A model generated the notes under the pieces. The model did not search any database. It saw only the letters and a program-made list of their open reading frames with translations, and had not been told where the DNA came from. A stretch of DNA of 61,572 nucleotides, from contig CALJLV010000118.1 in assembly GCA_937982505.1 (NCBI GenBank), positions 1 through 61,572 on the forward strand, read 5' to 3'. The stretch comes from an uncultured Desulfobacteraceae bacterium. GTDB taxonomy: Bacteria; Desulfobacterota; Desulfobacteria; Desulfobacterales; UBA2174. Shown here one piece after another: positions 33,103 to 42,679 of the stretch (position 1 is its first letter; each line of letters starts with the position of its first letter). The translations under genes and the position numbers were made by a program.

Positions 33103-33573
33103 ATGGCTTTTTTGCGACGGATCACACTGCCCGGCTGGAAGGTCCTGGCGCTACTGGTGATCTTGGGCGGCGGGGCCGGCCTCTTCCTGGCCTTCGGCCC
33201 CCCCCAGCTCATGGCCAAGACGGAAACGGCCCAGTTCTGCGCCTCCTGTCATGTGATGGAATCCCAGTACGAGGCCTGGTTCAATGTCGGCGCGCACCGT
33301 ACCATCCGCTGCGTCGACTGCCATCTGCCCCACGAAAACCTGCCGGCCTATTATGTCTGGAAATCCATCGACGGCATGAAGGACGTGGTGGTCTTCTATT
33401 CGGGGCAGGTGCCGGAAACCATCACCCTGTCCGACCGCGGCCGGGGGTTTGTGCAACGCAACTGCATCCGCTGCCATACCGAACGGGTGGCCATGATCGA
33501 CCAGGAACGGGAATGCTGGGACTGCCACCGCTTCCTGCAGCACAGCCTGGCCGGAGTGCGCCTGACCAACTAG
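33103..33573 (+). CDS. nrfH: Cytochrome c nitrite reductase small subunit NrfH
   Basis: A 156-residue membrane-anchored tetrahaem cytochrome of the NapC/NirT family that passes electrons from menaquinol to NrfA. One N-terminal helix (VLALLVILGGGAGLFLAFG) anchors it. Four CxxCH haem motifs are present: CASCH, CVDCH, CIRCH and CWDCH. The first is followed by VMESQYEAW, typical of NrfH. It lies 50 bases upstream of nrfA. Nitrite reduction to ammonia in this kind of organism is generally for detoxification or anaerobic respiration. Confidence 0.95.
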   Translation: MAFLRRITLPGWKVLALLVILGGGAGLFLAFGPPQLMAKTETAQFCASCHVMESQYEAWFNVGAHRTIRCVDCHLPHENLPAYYVWKSIDGMKDVVVFYSGQVPETITLSDRGRGFVQRNCIRCHTERVAMIDQERECWDCHRFLQHSLAGVRLTN

Positions 33574-33623
33574 CCAGGCCCCCAGGGGACGACCGAAACG
33601 AGGGGCAGGAAAAGGAGGAGAAG

Positions 33624-35090
33624 ATGCCGCGCCGTTGGAAACCGATTCTGGTGCTCTGCCTGGGCCTCAGTCTGGCGCTGTGGGCCGCCGGCTGCGAGCC
33701 GACCAAACCCCAGCCCCGGCAGGTGGTCACGATCCCGGACGGAGAGATCGATCCGGCCATCTGGGGCCGGGCCTACCCCGAGGAGTTCGAACTGTGGAAA
33801 AAGACCGAAGAGCCGGTCTCGGCCCGCCGCAGCAAGTACAAGACCGGCATGGACAGCGGCGCGGTGACCATGGACAAGCTGTCCCATTACCCCTACATGG
33901 CCCTGCTGTTCAACGGCTGGGGCTTCGGCGTCGAGTACAACGAACCCCGGGGCCACGCCTACATGATCCGCGACCAGCTCGAGATCGACTCGTCGCGGCT
34001 CAAGTCCGGCGGGGTCTGCCTGAGCTGCAAGACCCCCTACGCGCCGGGGCTGGAGCAGGAGATGGGGGTGGACTACTACCGCCTGCCCTTCAAGGAGGTC
34101 CTGGCCCGGATTCCCGAAGCCAACCGCGAGCTGGGGGTGGCCTGCATCGACTGCCATGACAACCGGGACATGAGCCTCAGGTTCTCCCGCAGCTTCACCC
34201 TGCTCAAGGCCTTCGACGCCATGGGGGTCGATCCGTCCAAGCTGACTCGCCAGGAGATGCGTTCGGCCATCTGCGCCCAGTGCCATGTCACCTACAACAT
34301 CCCCAAGGACAGCCAAGGCCAGTCCGTCGGCCTCTACTTTCCCTGGCAAAAGTCCACCTACGGGGCCATCAGCATCGAGAACATCATCGCCCAGATCCGC
34401 AGCGACGAGCGGGTCAAGGAATGGACCCAGTCCGTGACCGGCTTCAAGATGGCCTTCATCCGCCATCCGGAGTACGAGTTCTGGACCAACAACAGCACCC
34501 ATTTCAAGGCTGGCGCCTCCTGCGCCGACTGTCACATGCCCTACACGGTGGCCGGGGTCCACAAGGTTTCCGACCACCGCGTGATGAGCCCGGTCCAGGC
34601 CGACATGAAGGCCTGCAAGCAGTGCCACGCCCAGAGCCCCCAGTGGCTCCAGGACCGGGTCTTCTCCATCCAGGACCGGACCGTCTCGATCATGATCCGG
34701 GCCGGCTACCAGTGCGCCACCGTGGCCAAGCTCTTCGAGATGGCCCACCGGGCCCAGGTCGAGGGCCGGACCCTCGACGCGACCCTGTACGCCAAGGCCA
34801 AGGAATTCTACGAGGAAGCCTTCTACCGCTCGCTCTTCATGGGCGCGGAGAACTCGGTGGGATTCCACAATCCGGCCGAGGGACTGCGCATCCTGGGCGA
34901 TTCGGTGGCCTTCGGCACCCGGGCCGAGGCCTACCTGCGCCAGGCCCTGACCCTGGCCGGGGTGGCGGTGCCCCTCCAGGTGGACCTGGAGATCATGAAG
35001 TACGTGGACCAGCGCGGGGAGAAGAATCTGCGCTTCAACCCGGACATCGAGTTCAAGGATCCCTACGGCCTTCAGGAACGATTTTTCTAG
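33624..35090 (+). CDS. nrfA: Cytochrome c nitrite reductase catalytic subunit NrfA (predicted lipoprotein)
   Basis: A 488-residue periplasmic pentahaem enzyme reducing nitrite to ammonia. The active-site haem is bound by CLSCK (lysine ligand), and four CxxCH motifs follow: CIDCH, CAQCH, CADCH and CKQCH. Catalytic surroundings such as SGGVCLSCKTPYAPG and the distal HPEYEFW, NNSTHFKAGASC fit. The leader LSLALWAAGCEPTK carries a lipobox A-A-G-C, so the enzyme is likely lipid-anchored rather than soluble. AAGGAGGAG precedes the ATG at 33624. A perfect terminator follows the stop. Confidence 0.96.
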   Translation: MPRRWKPILVLCLGLSLALWAAGCEPTKPQPRQVVTIPDGEIDPAIWGRAYPEEFELWKKTEEPVSARRSKYKTGMDSGAVTMDKLSHYPYMALLFNGWGFGVEYNEPRGHAYMIRDQLEIDSSRLKSGGVCLSCKTPYAPGLEQEMGVDYYRLPFKEVLARIPEANRELGVACIDCHDNRDMSLRFSRSFTLLKAFDAMGVDPSKLTRQEMRSAICAQCHVTYNIPKDSQGQSVGLYFPWQKSTYGAISIENIIAQIRSDERVKEWTQSVTGFKMAFIRHPEYEFWTNNSTHFKAGASCADCHMPYTVAGVHKVSDHRVMSPVQADMKACKQCHAQSPQWLQDRVFSIQDRTVSIMIRAGYQCATVAKLFEMAHRAQVEGRTLDATLYAKAKEFYEEAFYRSLFMGAENSVGFHNPAEGLRILGDSVAFGTRAEAYLRQALTLAGVAVPLQVDLEIMKYVDQRGEKNLRFNPDIEFKDPYGLQERFF

Positions 35091-35150
35091 TCCGCCAAGA
35101 TCACGTTTTGTCAAGCGGCCTGCCGACCAGACGGCCGGCCGCCGCGCCCC

Positions 35151-35181
35151 GCGGCCCCTTTGTTCCAAGGGGCCGCTTTTT
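35151..35181 (+). terminator. Rho-independent terminator after nrfA
   Basis: A perfect 10-bp stem GCGGCCCCTT / AAGGGGCCGC with a six-base loop is followed by TTTTT (35177-35181). It ends the nrfHA transcript 61 bases after the nrfA stop. Confidence 0.9.
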
Positions 35182-35432
35182 GGGGTGGCGCCGCCGCGGC
35201 GCCGTCTTGCGCTGCCCCCCTGTCATCCTGCCAACCTCTTGCCTTGGCGCCGCGGTTGTGCTGGAATGATGCTTCCGGAGGGTAATCGGTCTGGCCGGCG
35301 GTTTTTCGGGTCATCTCTCATCCGCTCTGCATCAATTCGACGAGGGGTCGGTGCTTCACTTTCACTGGCGCGGGGGTGGAACGTTTCGGCCGGTGTTACG
35401 GCGACACAACGGTGTACAGCGGGGGGCTCAGC
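35182..35432 (+). other. Intergenic region before the hybrid sensor kinase
   Basis: About 250 bases without a supported gene. A second, GC-only perfect palindrome GGCGCCGC-C-GCGGCGCC lies at 35187-35203. No clear promoter could be picked for the kinase gene. Confidence 0.5.
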
Positions 35433-38400
35433 ATGGCTGGAAAAGACCGTTCCCTGTTTTCTCCCGTCCAGATTCCCGATGAACTCAGGCACGCCTTCGG
35501 TAACGAGCGGTCTTTCCTCAATTTCAACCGGTTAAAGAGTTTCTGCGGCATCCTCCTGGCGATTTTCGGCATTCTCCTCATCATGGACCTGCTTTTCAGA
35601 TGGCGGCACGGCCTCTGGGCGGTGCCCGCCTACCGCCTGCTTTTCCACATCCACGGCGCCATGGTGCTTTGGCTGATTCCGCTGACGATCGGTTTCTACG
35701 CGAAATCCCCGACCTCGGCCGGCACCGTGGCCTGGCGCCACCGGGCGATGGTCGCGATGCTCTTGTCCGCCGTGATCCTGTCCCAGTTGTTGACCGCGCT
35801 CATCCAGCTGCATACCACGGGACAGATCACGTCCTACGTGATCGTGACCTTCGCCATGGCGGCGATCATCCTGTTCGATCCGTACACCGGTTTTTTCGTC
35901 TATTTCGCCAGTCTGGCGGCCCTTGTGGGCGGAAGCGCCTATGTCACCGGGAATCCGGAGCAGTGGCTCCGGATAATGGTCAACGCTTCGATCCTGACCG
36001 TATTGGCCTGGACCCTCTCCCGGATTGTTCATGCCGGATTCCTCCGGGATTTCATCAACCGGACCCTGATCGAGAGAAAGAATCAGGAAATCAGACAGAT
36101 GGCCGAAAAGCTGCGCCTCTCCGAAACCGAGTACCGCCAGCTTTTCGAAAACTCGCCCCTGGGCGTCTTTCGCCTCGACGCGGCGGGCCAGGTGCTGGCG
36201 GCCAACCCGGCGCTGCTGGAGACGGTGGGCGCCGAGACCCTCGACCGCTTGAACCGGGAGGGATTCGCCAACCTCTACGGCGATCCCCAAGACGGGCTCC
36301 GACTGCGGGAAATGGCGCTCAAGGGGGGGGTATCGGGATTCGAGACGGCCTTGCGGCGGATCGATGGCGATCCGTTTCCGGCGTCCATCAGCGCCGGCAT
36401 GGTGGCCGGCGCCCAGGGGCAGCCGGCGTTCCTCGTGGGGACCGTGGAGGACATCACCGCGCGCAAGCGTTCGGAGAAGGCGCTGCGGGAGAGCCAGGAA
36501 CGGCTTCGGCTGATCCTGGACCACATCCCCCATATCGTCTCGATCTGGGACCTGAACCTGCACTGCACCGATGCCAGCCCTTCCTGCCAGCGTCTGCTGG
36601 GATACACGCCCGAGCAAATGCGGGGTCTGTCCCTCGAACGCCTGATCACGCCGGAGGGTCTGGAGATTGCGCTCCAGGCCTATCAGGAGGACCTGGCGCG
36701 GGAGCGGTCCCCCGCTTTTGCCGGCCATCCGGTCCGCGTCCTGGAGCTCGATGTGCGCCATCAGAACGGATCCATGATCCCCTTCGAGCACACGATCGCC
36801 TTCCTGCGCGATTCGCGGGGCACTCCGGTTGAGATCATCATCGTCGGCGCGGACATCCGTGAACGCCGCCAGGCCGAGGCAGCCCTGCGCGAATCGGAGC
36901 GACGGCTGGCGGACATCATCGATTTTCTGCCCATCGCCACCATGGTGATCGACCGCCAGGGACGGGTCACCGCCTGGAACCGGGCCATGGAAGCCGTCAC
37001 CGGGGTTCGACGGGAGGCGCTCCTGGGCAGGGGCGATCATGAGTACGCCGTCCCCTTCTATGGAGAAAGAAGGCCGATCCTGGTCGATCTGGTCTTGGCC
37101 CCGGAGGCGCTGCTGGCGGACCAGTACAGCCACGTTCACCAGGAAGGCGGCGTGCTGTCGGCCGAGGCGCCCATTCCCAAGCTGGGCATCGTGCTGGTGG
37201 GGTATGCCAGCGCCCTGTGCGATGCCAAGGGCAACGTCGTCGGCGCCATCGAGTCGATTCTGGATGTCACCGAGACCCGGCGGGTAGAAACGGAGCTCAA
37301 GGAAGCGGAGGAAAAGTACCGGACGATCCTGGAAACCATGGACAGTGGCTATTACGAAGTCGACCTGCAGGGCCACATGCAGTTTTGCAACCCGGCCCTG
37401 TGCCGGTTTCTGGGATACACCGATCCCGCCGAACTGCTGGGCGTCAACTTCGGCGACTTCAAGGCCTATATGGATGACGAAGAGGCCCGCCGCCTTCTGG
37501 AACTTTTTACCCGGGTCTACGCCAGCGGCCAGCCCTCCGGGGACTATTACTGGCACCTGCCGCGAAAAGACGGCACTGATGCCTATGCGGTGGGCACCGC
37601 GGCGCCCATTCGCGATCGGCAAGGCGCCGTTGTCGGATTTCGCGGCACGGTGCGGGACATCACGGCCCTGCAGGCGGCCAAGGCGGCCGCCGATGCGGCC
37701 AACCGCGCCAAGAGCGCCTTTCTGGCCAACATGTCCCATGAGATCCGCACCCCCATGAACGCCATCCTCGGCTTCGCCCAGCTCATGGAGCGCGATCCGC
37801 AGCTCTCGGCCTCGGCCCGCGAACATCTGGAGATCATCAACCGCAGCGGCGAGCATCTGCTGGCGCTGATCAACGACATCCTGGAGATGTCCAAGATCGA
37901 AGCCGGCCGGGAGGTCTTCATGCCCAACAGCTTCGATCTGGACGCCCTGCTCCAGGACATCGAACGGATGTTTCGCCTGCGGGCCGAGGCCAAGGGGCTG
38001 CGGTTTCTGATGGAGCGCAGCGCAGCCGTTCCCCGCTGGGTGGTGACCGACGAGGGCAAACTGCGCCAGGTGCTGATCAATCTGCTGGGCAACGCCGTGA
38101 AATTCACCGGGGAGGGCGGCATCGCCCTGCGCATCGGCGCTGGAAACGGAAAGCCGGAACAGTTGGCCCTGCGCTTCGAGGTGGAGGACACGGGACCCGG
38201 CATGTCCGAAGAAGAAACCGCCCGTCTGTTCCAGGCCTTCGAGCAGACCCGGGCCGGGGAAAAGATCGGCGGAACCGGACTGGGGCTGGCCCTGAGCCGG
38301 GGATTCGTCCAGGTCATGGGCGGAGCATCGATATCGGTGCACAGCACCCTGGGCCGGGGAACCCTCTTTCGTTTCGAGATTCCGGTGCGGGAGGGCCGCC

Positions 38401-39098
38401 AGGAAGAGGCCAGGCCCGCGGCGCCCAAAAAGCGGGTCCGGCACCTCGAACCGGGCCAGCCGGAGATTCGGGTCCTCATCGCCGACGACCGGGAGACCAA
38501 CCGGCGGCTTTTGGCCCAGATGCTCGCCGGGGTCGGGTTCGCCATCCGGGAGGCGGTCAACGGCGAGGAAGCCGTGGCCGTCGCCCGGGAGTGGGCCCCA
38601 CAGGTCGTCCTGATGGACATGACCATGCCCGTCATGGACGGCTACGAGGCCACGCGCCGCATCAAGTCGGCGCCGGATCTGAAAAACACGAGGGTGCTGG
38701 CCCTGACGGCCAGCGCTTTCGAAGAGGACCGGCAGCAGATCCTGGCGGCCGGAGTCGACGGGTACCTGTCAAAACCGTTCAGGCAAGAGGACCTCTTTGA
38801 GAACCTCGGCCGGCTGACGGGTGCCGCCTATCGCTGCCAGGAGGACGGCGCCAGGGAACAACCACCCGGCCGAGGGGAGGGGTTAGGGGGGCTGGGCCGC
38901 ATCGTGGCCGATCTGCCCGTCAATCTGGTGCACCGGGTCCGCAATGCCGTCGAGCGTGCCGATATGGAGCTGCTGGAGGACCTGATCGGCCAGCTGGCCG
39001 CGGATCATCCGGTGTTGGCCCGGCGGACCAGAGAGATGGCCGCACGCTATGAATACGACGCGCTGAGCGAACTTTTTTCCCCCGGGGGCTCCCCATGA
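35433..39098 (+). CDS. Hybrid sensor histidine kinase with membrane N-terminus, PAS domains and receiver
   Basis: A 1221-residue hybrid kinase. The N-terminal 200 residues contain about six helices (for example FCGILLAIFGILLIMDLLF, MVLWLIPLTIGFYA). Several PAS domains follow, with LRLSETEYRQLFENSPLGVFRLD near residue 225, SQERLRLILDHIPHIVSIWD, DIIDFLPIATMVID and KYRTILETMDSGYYEVD. The phosphoacceptor box is FLANMSHEIRTPMNAILGF and the ATPase part has NLLGNAVKFTGEGG and GGTGLGLALSRGF. The receiver (VLIADDRETNRRLL, VVLMDMTMPVMDGYE, LSKPF) sits at the C-terminus before an Hpt-less tail. The ATG at 35433 has a GGGGGG sequence upstream. It overlaps the next gene by four bases. Confidence 0.92.
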   Translation: MAGKDRSLFSPVQIPDELRHAFGNERSFLNFNRLKSFCGILLAIFGILLIMDLLFRWRHGLWAVPAYRLLFHIHGAMVLWLIPLTIGFYAKSPTSAGTVAWRHRAMVAMLLSAVILSQLLTALIQLHTTGQITSYVIVTFAMAAIILFDPYTGFFVYFASLAALVGGSAYVTGNPEQWLRIMVNASILTVLAWTLSRIVHAGFLRDFINRTLIERKNQEIRQMAEKLRLSETEYRQLFENSPLGVFRLDAAGQVLAANPALLETVGAETLDRLNREGFANLYGDPQDGLRLREMALKGGVSGFETALRRIDGDPFPASISAGMVAGAQGQPAFLVGTVEDITARKRSEKALRESQERLRLILDHIPHIVSIWDLNLHCTDASPSCQRLLGYTPEQMRGLSLERLITPEGLEIALQAYQEDLARERSPAFAGHPVRVLELDVRHQNGSMIPFEHTIAFLRDSRGTPVEIIIVGADIRERRQAEAALRESERRLADIIDFLPIATMVIDRQGRVTAWNRAMEAVTGVRREALLGRGDHEYAVPFYGERRPILVDLVLAPEALLADQYSHVHQEGGVLSAEAPIPKLGIVLVGYASALCDAKGNVVGAIESILDVTETRRVETELKEAEEKYRTILETMDSGYYEVDLQGHMQFCNPALCRFLGYTDPAELLGVNFGDFKAYMDDEEARRLLELFTRVYASGQPSGDYYWHLPRKDGTDAYAVGTAAPIRDRQGAVVGFRGTVRDITALQAAKAAADAANRAKSAFLANMSHEIRTPMNAILGFAQLMERDPQLSASAREHLEIINRSGEHLLALINDILEMSKIEAGREVFMPNSFDLDALLQDIERMFRLRAEAKGLRFLMERSAAVPRWVVTDEGKLRQVLINLLGNAVKFTGEGGIALRIGAGNGKPEQLALRFEVEDTGPGMSEEETARLFQAFEQTRAGEKIGGTGLGLALSRGFVQVMGGASISVHSTLGRGTLFRFEIPVREGRQEEARPAAPKKRVRHLEPGQPEIRVLIADDRETNRRLLAQMLAGVGFAIREAVNGEEAVAVAREWAPQVVLMDMTMPVMDGYEATRRIKSAPDLKNTRVLALTASAFEEDRQQILAAGVDGYLSKPFRQEDLFENLGRLTGAAYRCQEDGAREQPPGRGEGLGGLGRIVADLPVNLVHRVRNAVERADMELLEDLIGQLAADHPVLARRTREMAARYEYDALSELFSPGGSP

Positions 39099-40180
39099 CA
39101 GACGCCAGTCCAACAAATGCCGTGCCCGCAGACATCCTGGTGGTGGACGACGTGGCCGCCAACCTGACCCTGCTGACCGGTCTGCTCAAGGAGAAGGGGC
39201 ACCGCGTGCGCCCCGTGCCCAGCGGGAAGCTGGCCCTCAAGGCCGTCGAACGCCAGCCGCCGGACCTGATTCTGCTGGATATCACCATGCCGGAAATGGA
39301 CGGTTACGACGTCTGCCGGACCTTGAAACAGGACGTCCGATTCCGCGATATCCCGGTCATCTTCATCAGCGCCTTGACGGAAACCTTCGACAAGGTCAAG
39401 GCCTTCGGCCTCGGCGGGGTCGATTACGTGACTAAGCCGTTTCAGTTCGAGGAGGTCGAGGCCCGGGTGGCAACCCACCTCACGCTGCGCCGCTACCAGA
39501 TCCATCTGGAACAACTGGTGGCCGAGAAGATCACAGAGATCTCCGCCTCGCAGATGGCGACGATCTTCGCCCTGTCCAAGCTGGCCGAATCACGGGACCA
39601 GGAGACCGGCAAGCACCTGGAACGGGTTCAGATCTACTGCCGCATGCTGGCGGAGCGGCTCGGCCGGGAGGCCCCCTACAACCGCCGGATCGCAGCCGCG
39701 TTCGTCGAGAACATCTTCAGCGCCAGTCCGCTTCACGATATCGGCAAAGTGGCCATCCCCGACAGGGTCCTGCTCAAATCCGGGCAACTGCTGCCCGAGG
39801 AGTTCGAGGCCATGAAACGGCATACGGTGCTGGGGGCCAGCACCATGGAAGCGGTGCGCGACGTCTACCCCCGGAACGCTTTCATCGGGATGGGGATTGC
39901 CATCGCCCGCAGCCATCACGAACGCTGGGACGGCAGCGGTTATCCCGACGGGCTCGAGGGCGAAAAGATCCCTCTGGCCGCGCGCATCATGGCCGTGGCC
40001 GACGTCTACGACGCCCTGCGTTCCAAACGCTGCTACAAGGAGGCCTTTTCACACCAGGACTGCTGGCGAATCATTCAAAGGGGCAGCGGCACCCAGTTCG
40101 ATCCCGCCGTGGTCACCGCCTTTCTGTCGCTGGCGGAAAGGTTCGAACGGATCGGCGCCGCGATGACGGATGCGGTTTGA
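39095..40180 (+). CDS. Response regulator with HD-GYP phosphodiesterase domain
   Basis: A 361-residue two-domain regulator. The receiver (DILVVDDVAANLTLL, DLILLDITMPEMDGYD, VTKPF) covers residues 12 to 135. The HD-GYP domain follows after a short coiled linker (LEQLVAEKITEISASQMATI), with metal ligands in SPLHDIGKVAIPD and HHERWDGSGYPDGLEG and the late VADVYDALRSKRCY. HD-GYP proteins hydrolyse cyclic di-GMP. Overlapping the hybrid kinase by ATGA, it is the obvious output of that sensor, so this pair would tune c-di-GMP levels in response to an unknown signal. Confidence 0.95.
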   Translation: MTDASPTNAVPADILVVDDVAANLTLLTGLLKEKGHRVRPVPSGKLALKAVERQPPDLILLDITMPEMDGYDVCRTLKQDVRFRDIPVIFISALTETFDKVKAFGLGGVDYVTKPFQFEEVEARVATHLTLRRYQIHLEQLVAEKITEISASQMATIFALSKLAESRDQETGKHLERVQIYCRMLAERLGREAPYNRRIAAAFVENIFSASPLHDIGKVAIPDRVLLKSGQLLPEEFEAMKRHTVLGASTMEAVRDVYPRNAFIGMGIAIARSHHERWDGSGYPDGLEGEKIPLAARIMAVADVYDALRSKRCYKEAFSHQDCWRIIQRGSGTQFDPAVVTAFLSLAERFERIGAAMTDAV

Positions 40181-40221
40181 ATGGCTTGACCTGCGGGCCC
40201 GTCCGGTCTAACAAGTCCGCG

Positions 40222-41541
40222 ATGAACGCAACAGCGCCGAAATCAGGGGCTCGGCCCGCCGCGCCGCCGCTTCGCACCTCGTGGCTGATCTGGGCCATGG
40301 GCACGCCCCTGTATCTCATCGGTTTTTTCCATCGGGTGGCGCCGGCCGTGATGACGGCCGAACTCATGCGGCAGTTTGGCATCGGCGCCGCGGCCCTGGG
40401 CAACCTTTCGGCCTTCTACTTCTACAGCTACGTGCTGATGCAGATCCCCACGGGAATCCTGGCCGACCGCTGGGGGCCGCGCCGCCTGTTGAGCGCCGGG
40501 GCCCTGGTGGCCGGGGCCGGCGGACTGCTCTTCGCCCTGGCGCCGAGCCTGGCCTGGGCCTACCTGGGCCGCTTTCTCATCGGGGGCTCGGTGGCCGTGG
40601 CCTGGATCGGCCTGATCAAAATCGCCGCCAACTGGTTCGTGCCCCGTCTTTTCGCCACCGTCACCGGGGTGGGACTGATCTGCGGCATTCTGGGCGCGGT
40701 GGGGGCCGGTCCGCCCCTGCGACTGGTCATGGACCACGCCAGCTGGCGTTCGACCATGGCCGCCGTGGCCGTCGTGACCCTGGCCGTGGGGGGCGTTATC
40801 TGGTGGGTGGTGCGCGATGCGCCGGCGCAGAAAGGCTACGCCAATTTCGACGACGGGGCCGGAGCCGGACCGGGCCGCTCCATCCGACAGGATCTGGGCC
40901 GGGTGCTGCGGTTTCGCAACACCTGGCTGCTCTTTCTGATCCCGGGCGGTTTCGTGGGCGCGATGCTCACCTTCGGCGGGTTGTGGGGGGTTCCGTTTCT
41001 CACCACCCACTACGGTTTGCCCACGGCCCAGGCCTCGCTCATGACCTCGATCCTGCTGGTCTGCTATGCCCTTTCGAGCCCGGTCTTCGGATGGTTCTCG
41101 GATCACCTGGGGCGGCGCAAACCCCTGTACATCGGCGGCGGCCTGGCAGCCCTGAGCGGCTGGACGGTCCTGATCTTCATCCCCCACCTGCCCCGGCCGG
41201 TCCTGGTGTCCGTCCTCATGGTCACCGGGCTGGCCACCGGAGCCATGATCGTCAGCTTCGCCTTTGCCCGGGAGTCGGTGCCGGCCGGGCTGGCCGGCAC
41301 GGTGGCCGGAATCGTCAACATGGGGGTCATGCTGGGGCCCATGGTCCTGCAGCCGGCCATGGGATGGATTCTGGACCGCTGCTGGACCGGCGATCTCATC
41401 GACGGCGTGCGCCGTTACGACCTGACCGCCTACCAGGCCGGGTTTTCCCTGATGATCGGGTGGCTGGCCGTCACGGTGCTGCTGCTGGTGTTTACCCGCG
41501 AAACCTACTGCCGGCCGCTTTCAGCCGGTCGCCAATCATGA
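40222..41541 (+). CDS. Major facilitator superfamily transporter
   Basis: A 439-residue, 12-helix permease. Loop motifs fit the MFS: GILADRWGPRRLLSAG between helices 2 and 3, and the equivalent FSDHLGRRKPLYIGGG in the second half. It begins after a disordered start (SGARPAAPPLRTSWL). Family members near this type (MFS with FFHRVAPAVMTAELMRQF) transport organic anions, but the substrate is unknown. The ATG at 40222 leaves about 15 residues before the first helix; an ATG at 40177 in the same frame is also possible. It sits 41 bases after the HD-GYP gene. Confidence 0.88.
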   Translation: MNATAPKSGARPAAPPLRTSWLIWAMGTPLYLIGFFHRVAPAVMTAELMRQFGIGAAALGNLSAFYFYSYVLMQIPTGILADRWGPRRLLSAGALVAGAGGLLFALAPSLAWAYLGRFLIGGSVAVAWIGLIKIAANWFVPRLFATVTGVGLICGILGAVGAGPPLRLVMDHASWRSTMAAVAVVTLAVGGVIWWVVRDAPAQKGYANFDDGAGAGPGRSIRQDLGRVLRFRNTWLLFLIPGGFVGAMLTFGGLWGVPFLTTHYGLPTAQASLMTSILLVCYALSSPVFGWFSDHLGRRKPLYIGGGLAALSGWTVLIFIPHLPRPVLVSVLMVTGLATGAMIVSFAFARESVPAGLAGTVAGIVNMGVMLGPMVLQPAMGWILDRCWTGDLIDGVRRYDLTAYQAGFSLMIGWLAVTVLLLVFTRETYCRPLSAGRQS

Positions 41542-41618
41542 TAAGGGAACCCCACCCGGATTGACCGGCGCCGGCCGGGATCCCGGAGTTCATCAACACC
41601 GAGGCTAAAGGCGTTTCC

Positions 41619-42143
41619 ATGATCCTTCCCATGTCCATTTACGTCCTGGCGGTGCTGGCGGCCAACTACACCGCCACCTGGTTCATTCCCTTGCCGGTAT
41701 TCGGCATGGTCTCGGTGGGGACCCTGATCTTCGGGGTCACCTTCACCCAGCGCGACCGGGTCCACCGCTTCGGGCGGCGGCCGGTTTACGCCATGATCCT
41801 GCTGGCGGCCGTGGGGATGGTCCTCGAATCCCTTTTTCTCGGGGTCGAGTGGCGCATCATCACCGCCTCGTTCATCGCCATCGTACTCAGCGAAACCGCC
41901 GACACCGAGATCTACCAGCGGCTCGTGCACCGCAGCTGGCTGCAGCGGGTCGCCGGCTCCAACCTGGTGAGCATCCCCCTGGACAGCCTGCTCTTCAACC
42001 TCATCGCCTTTGCCGGGGTTTTCGCCCCGGGGATGCTGGCGGCGGTCATCTTTGGGGAGATCGTCGCCAAATTCGCCACCGGGGCCGTCGCCGCCCTGCT
42101 GCGCGAGCCGGCGGGTGCCAGGGAAGTGCCCGCCGTTTCCTGA
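41619..42143 (+). CDS. VUT family transporter (YhhQ-like, queuosine precursor transport type)
   Basis: A 174-residue membrane protein of the VUT/YhhQ family, linked to uptake of queuosine precursors. Helices and motifs include YVLAVLAANYTATWFIPLP, SVGTLIFGVTFTQRDRVH, RIITASFIAIVLSETADTEIYQRL and SNLVSIPLDSLLFNLIAFAG, with the family's polar SETADT and NxxSxxxDS patterns. It is shorter than the typical 200 to 230 residues. No queuosine genes are nearby. AAGGCG precedes the ATG weakly. Confidence 0.82.
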   Translation: MILPMSIYVLAVLAANYTATWFIPLPVFGMVSVGTLIFGVTFTQRDRVHRFGRRPVYAMILLAAVGMVLESLFLGVEWRIITASFIAIVLSETADTEIYQRLVHRSWLQRVAGSNLVSIPLDSLLFNLIAFAGVFAPGMLAAVIFGEIVAKFATGAVAALLREPAGAREVPAVS

Positions 42144-42346
42144 TCTTGCGGCTTGACCTCGACGCCCCGCGCCAAGTATGTCTTAATCCATCGGGGCTGG
42201 CGTCAAACGATCCCGGCCGATCCGCGCCTGCGGGTGGATGCCCAGGCGGGCGCCGTCGGCCGGCATGCGGCGGGCGGGGGTGGACGGCCGGCTCAACGGC
42301 GATGCTCCTGCGGGAAAACCAGTGCACCATTCGCCAGGGGGGGGGT

Positions 42347-42502
42347 ATGAACATCCGCAACAAAGTTCTGGTGGGTCTGATTCTGCTCTGCGTGGTGGAC
42401 GTGCTGATCCCCCTGCCGATCATCGGCGCGGTGCTGGTCTACGTCGTGGCCCAGCGGCCGCCCTGGTTCGTGGATCTGGCCAACCGCATCTACCGCTCGT
42501 GA
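42347..42502 (+). CDS. Small membrane protein of unknown function
   Basis: A 51-residue protein with one hydrophobic segment (VLVGLILLCVVDVLIPLPIIGAVLVYVVA) and a basic start (MNIRNK). It ends RPPWFVDLANRIYRS. The composition and phase of codon use look like real coding sequence. The ATG is directly preceded by a run of nine G residues (42337-42345), which serves as a strong but slippage-prone ribosome site. I do not recognise a family. Confidence 0.6.
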   Translation: MNIRNKVLVGLILLCVVDVLIPLPIIGAVLVYVVAQRPPWFVDLANRIYRS

Positions 42503-42679
42503 ACCGCCGCCACCGACCTTAGTCGGCCGGGTTCGCCCGCCGCCGCAAAACCGATCTTGCCCAACCCGGGATCCCGGGCAACGGCCCTGGCGGACCGCCG
42601 ACTCCAAAAAAGCCCCTGTCCCGCCGCCACGCCTGGCAGGTCGGCGGCCAATCCCCGATGCAGCCAGAATCCGAACCCG

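Noticed and set aside
36323..36330. Eight-G homopolymer inside the hybrid kinase gene
   Set aside because: The reading frame is intact across it and PAS similarity continues on both sides, so there is no sign of a frameshift or phase variation.
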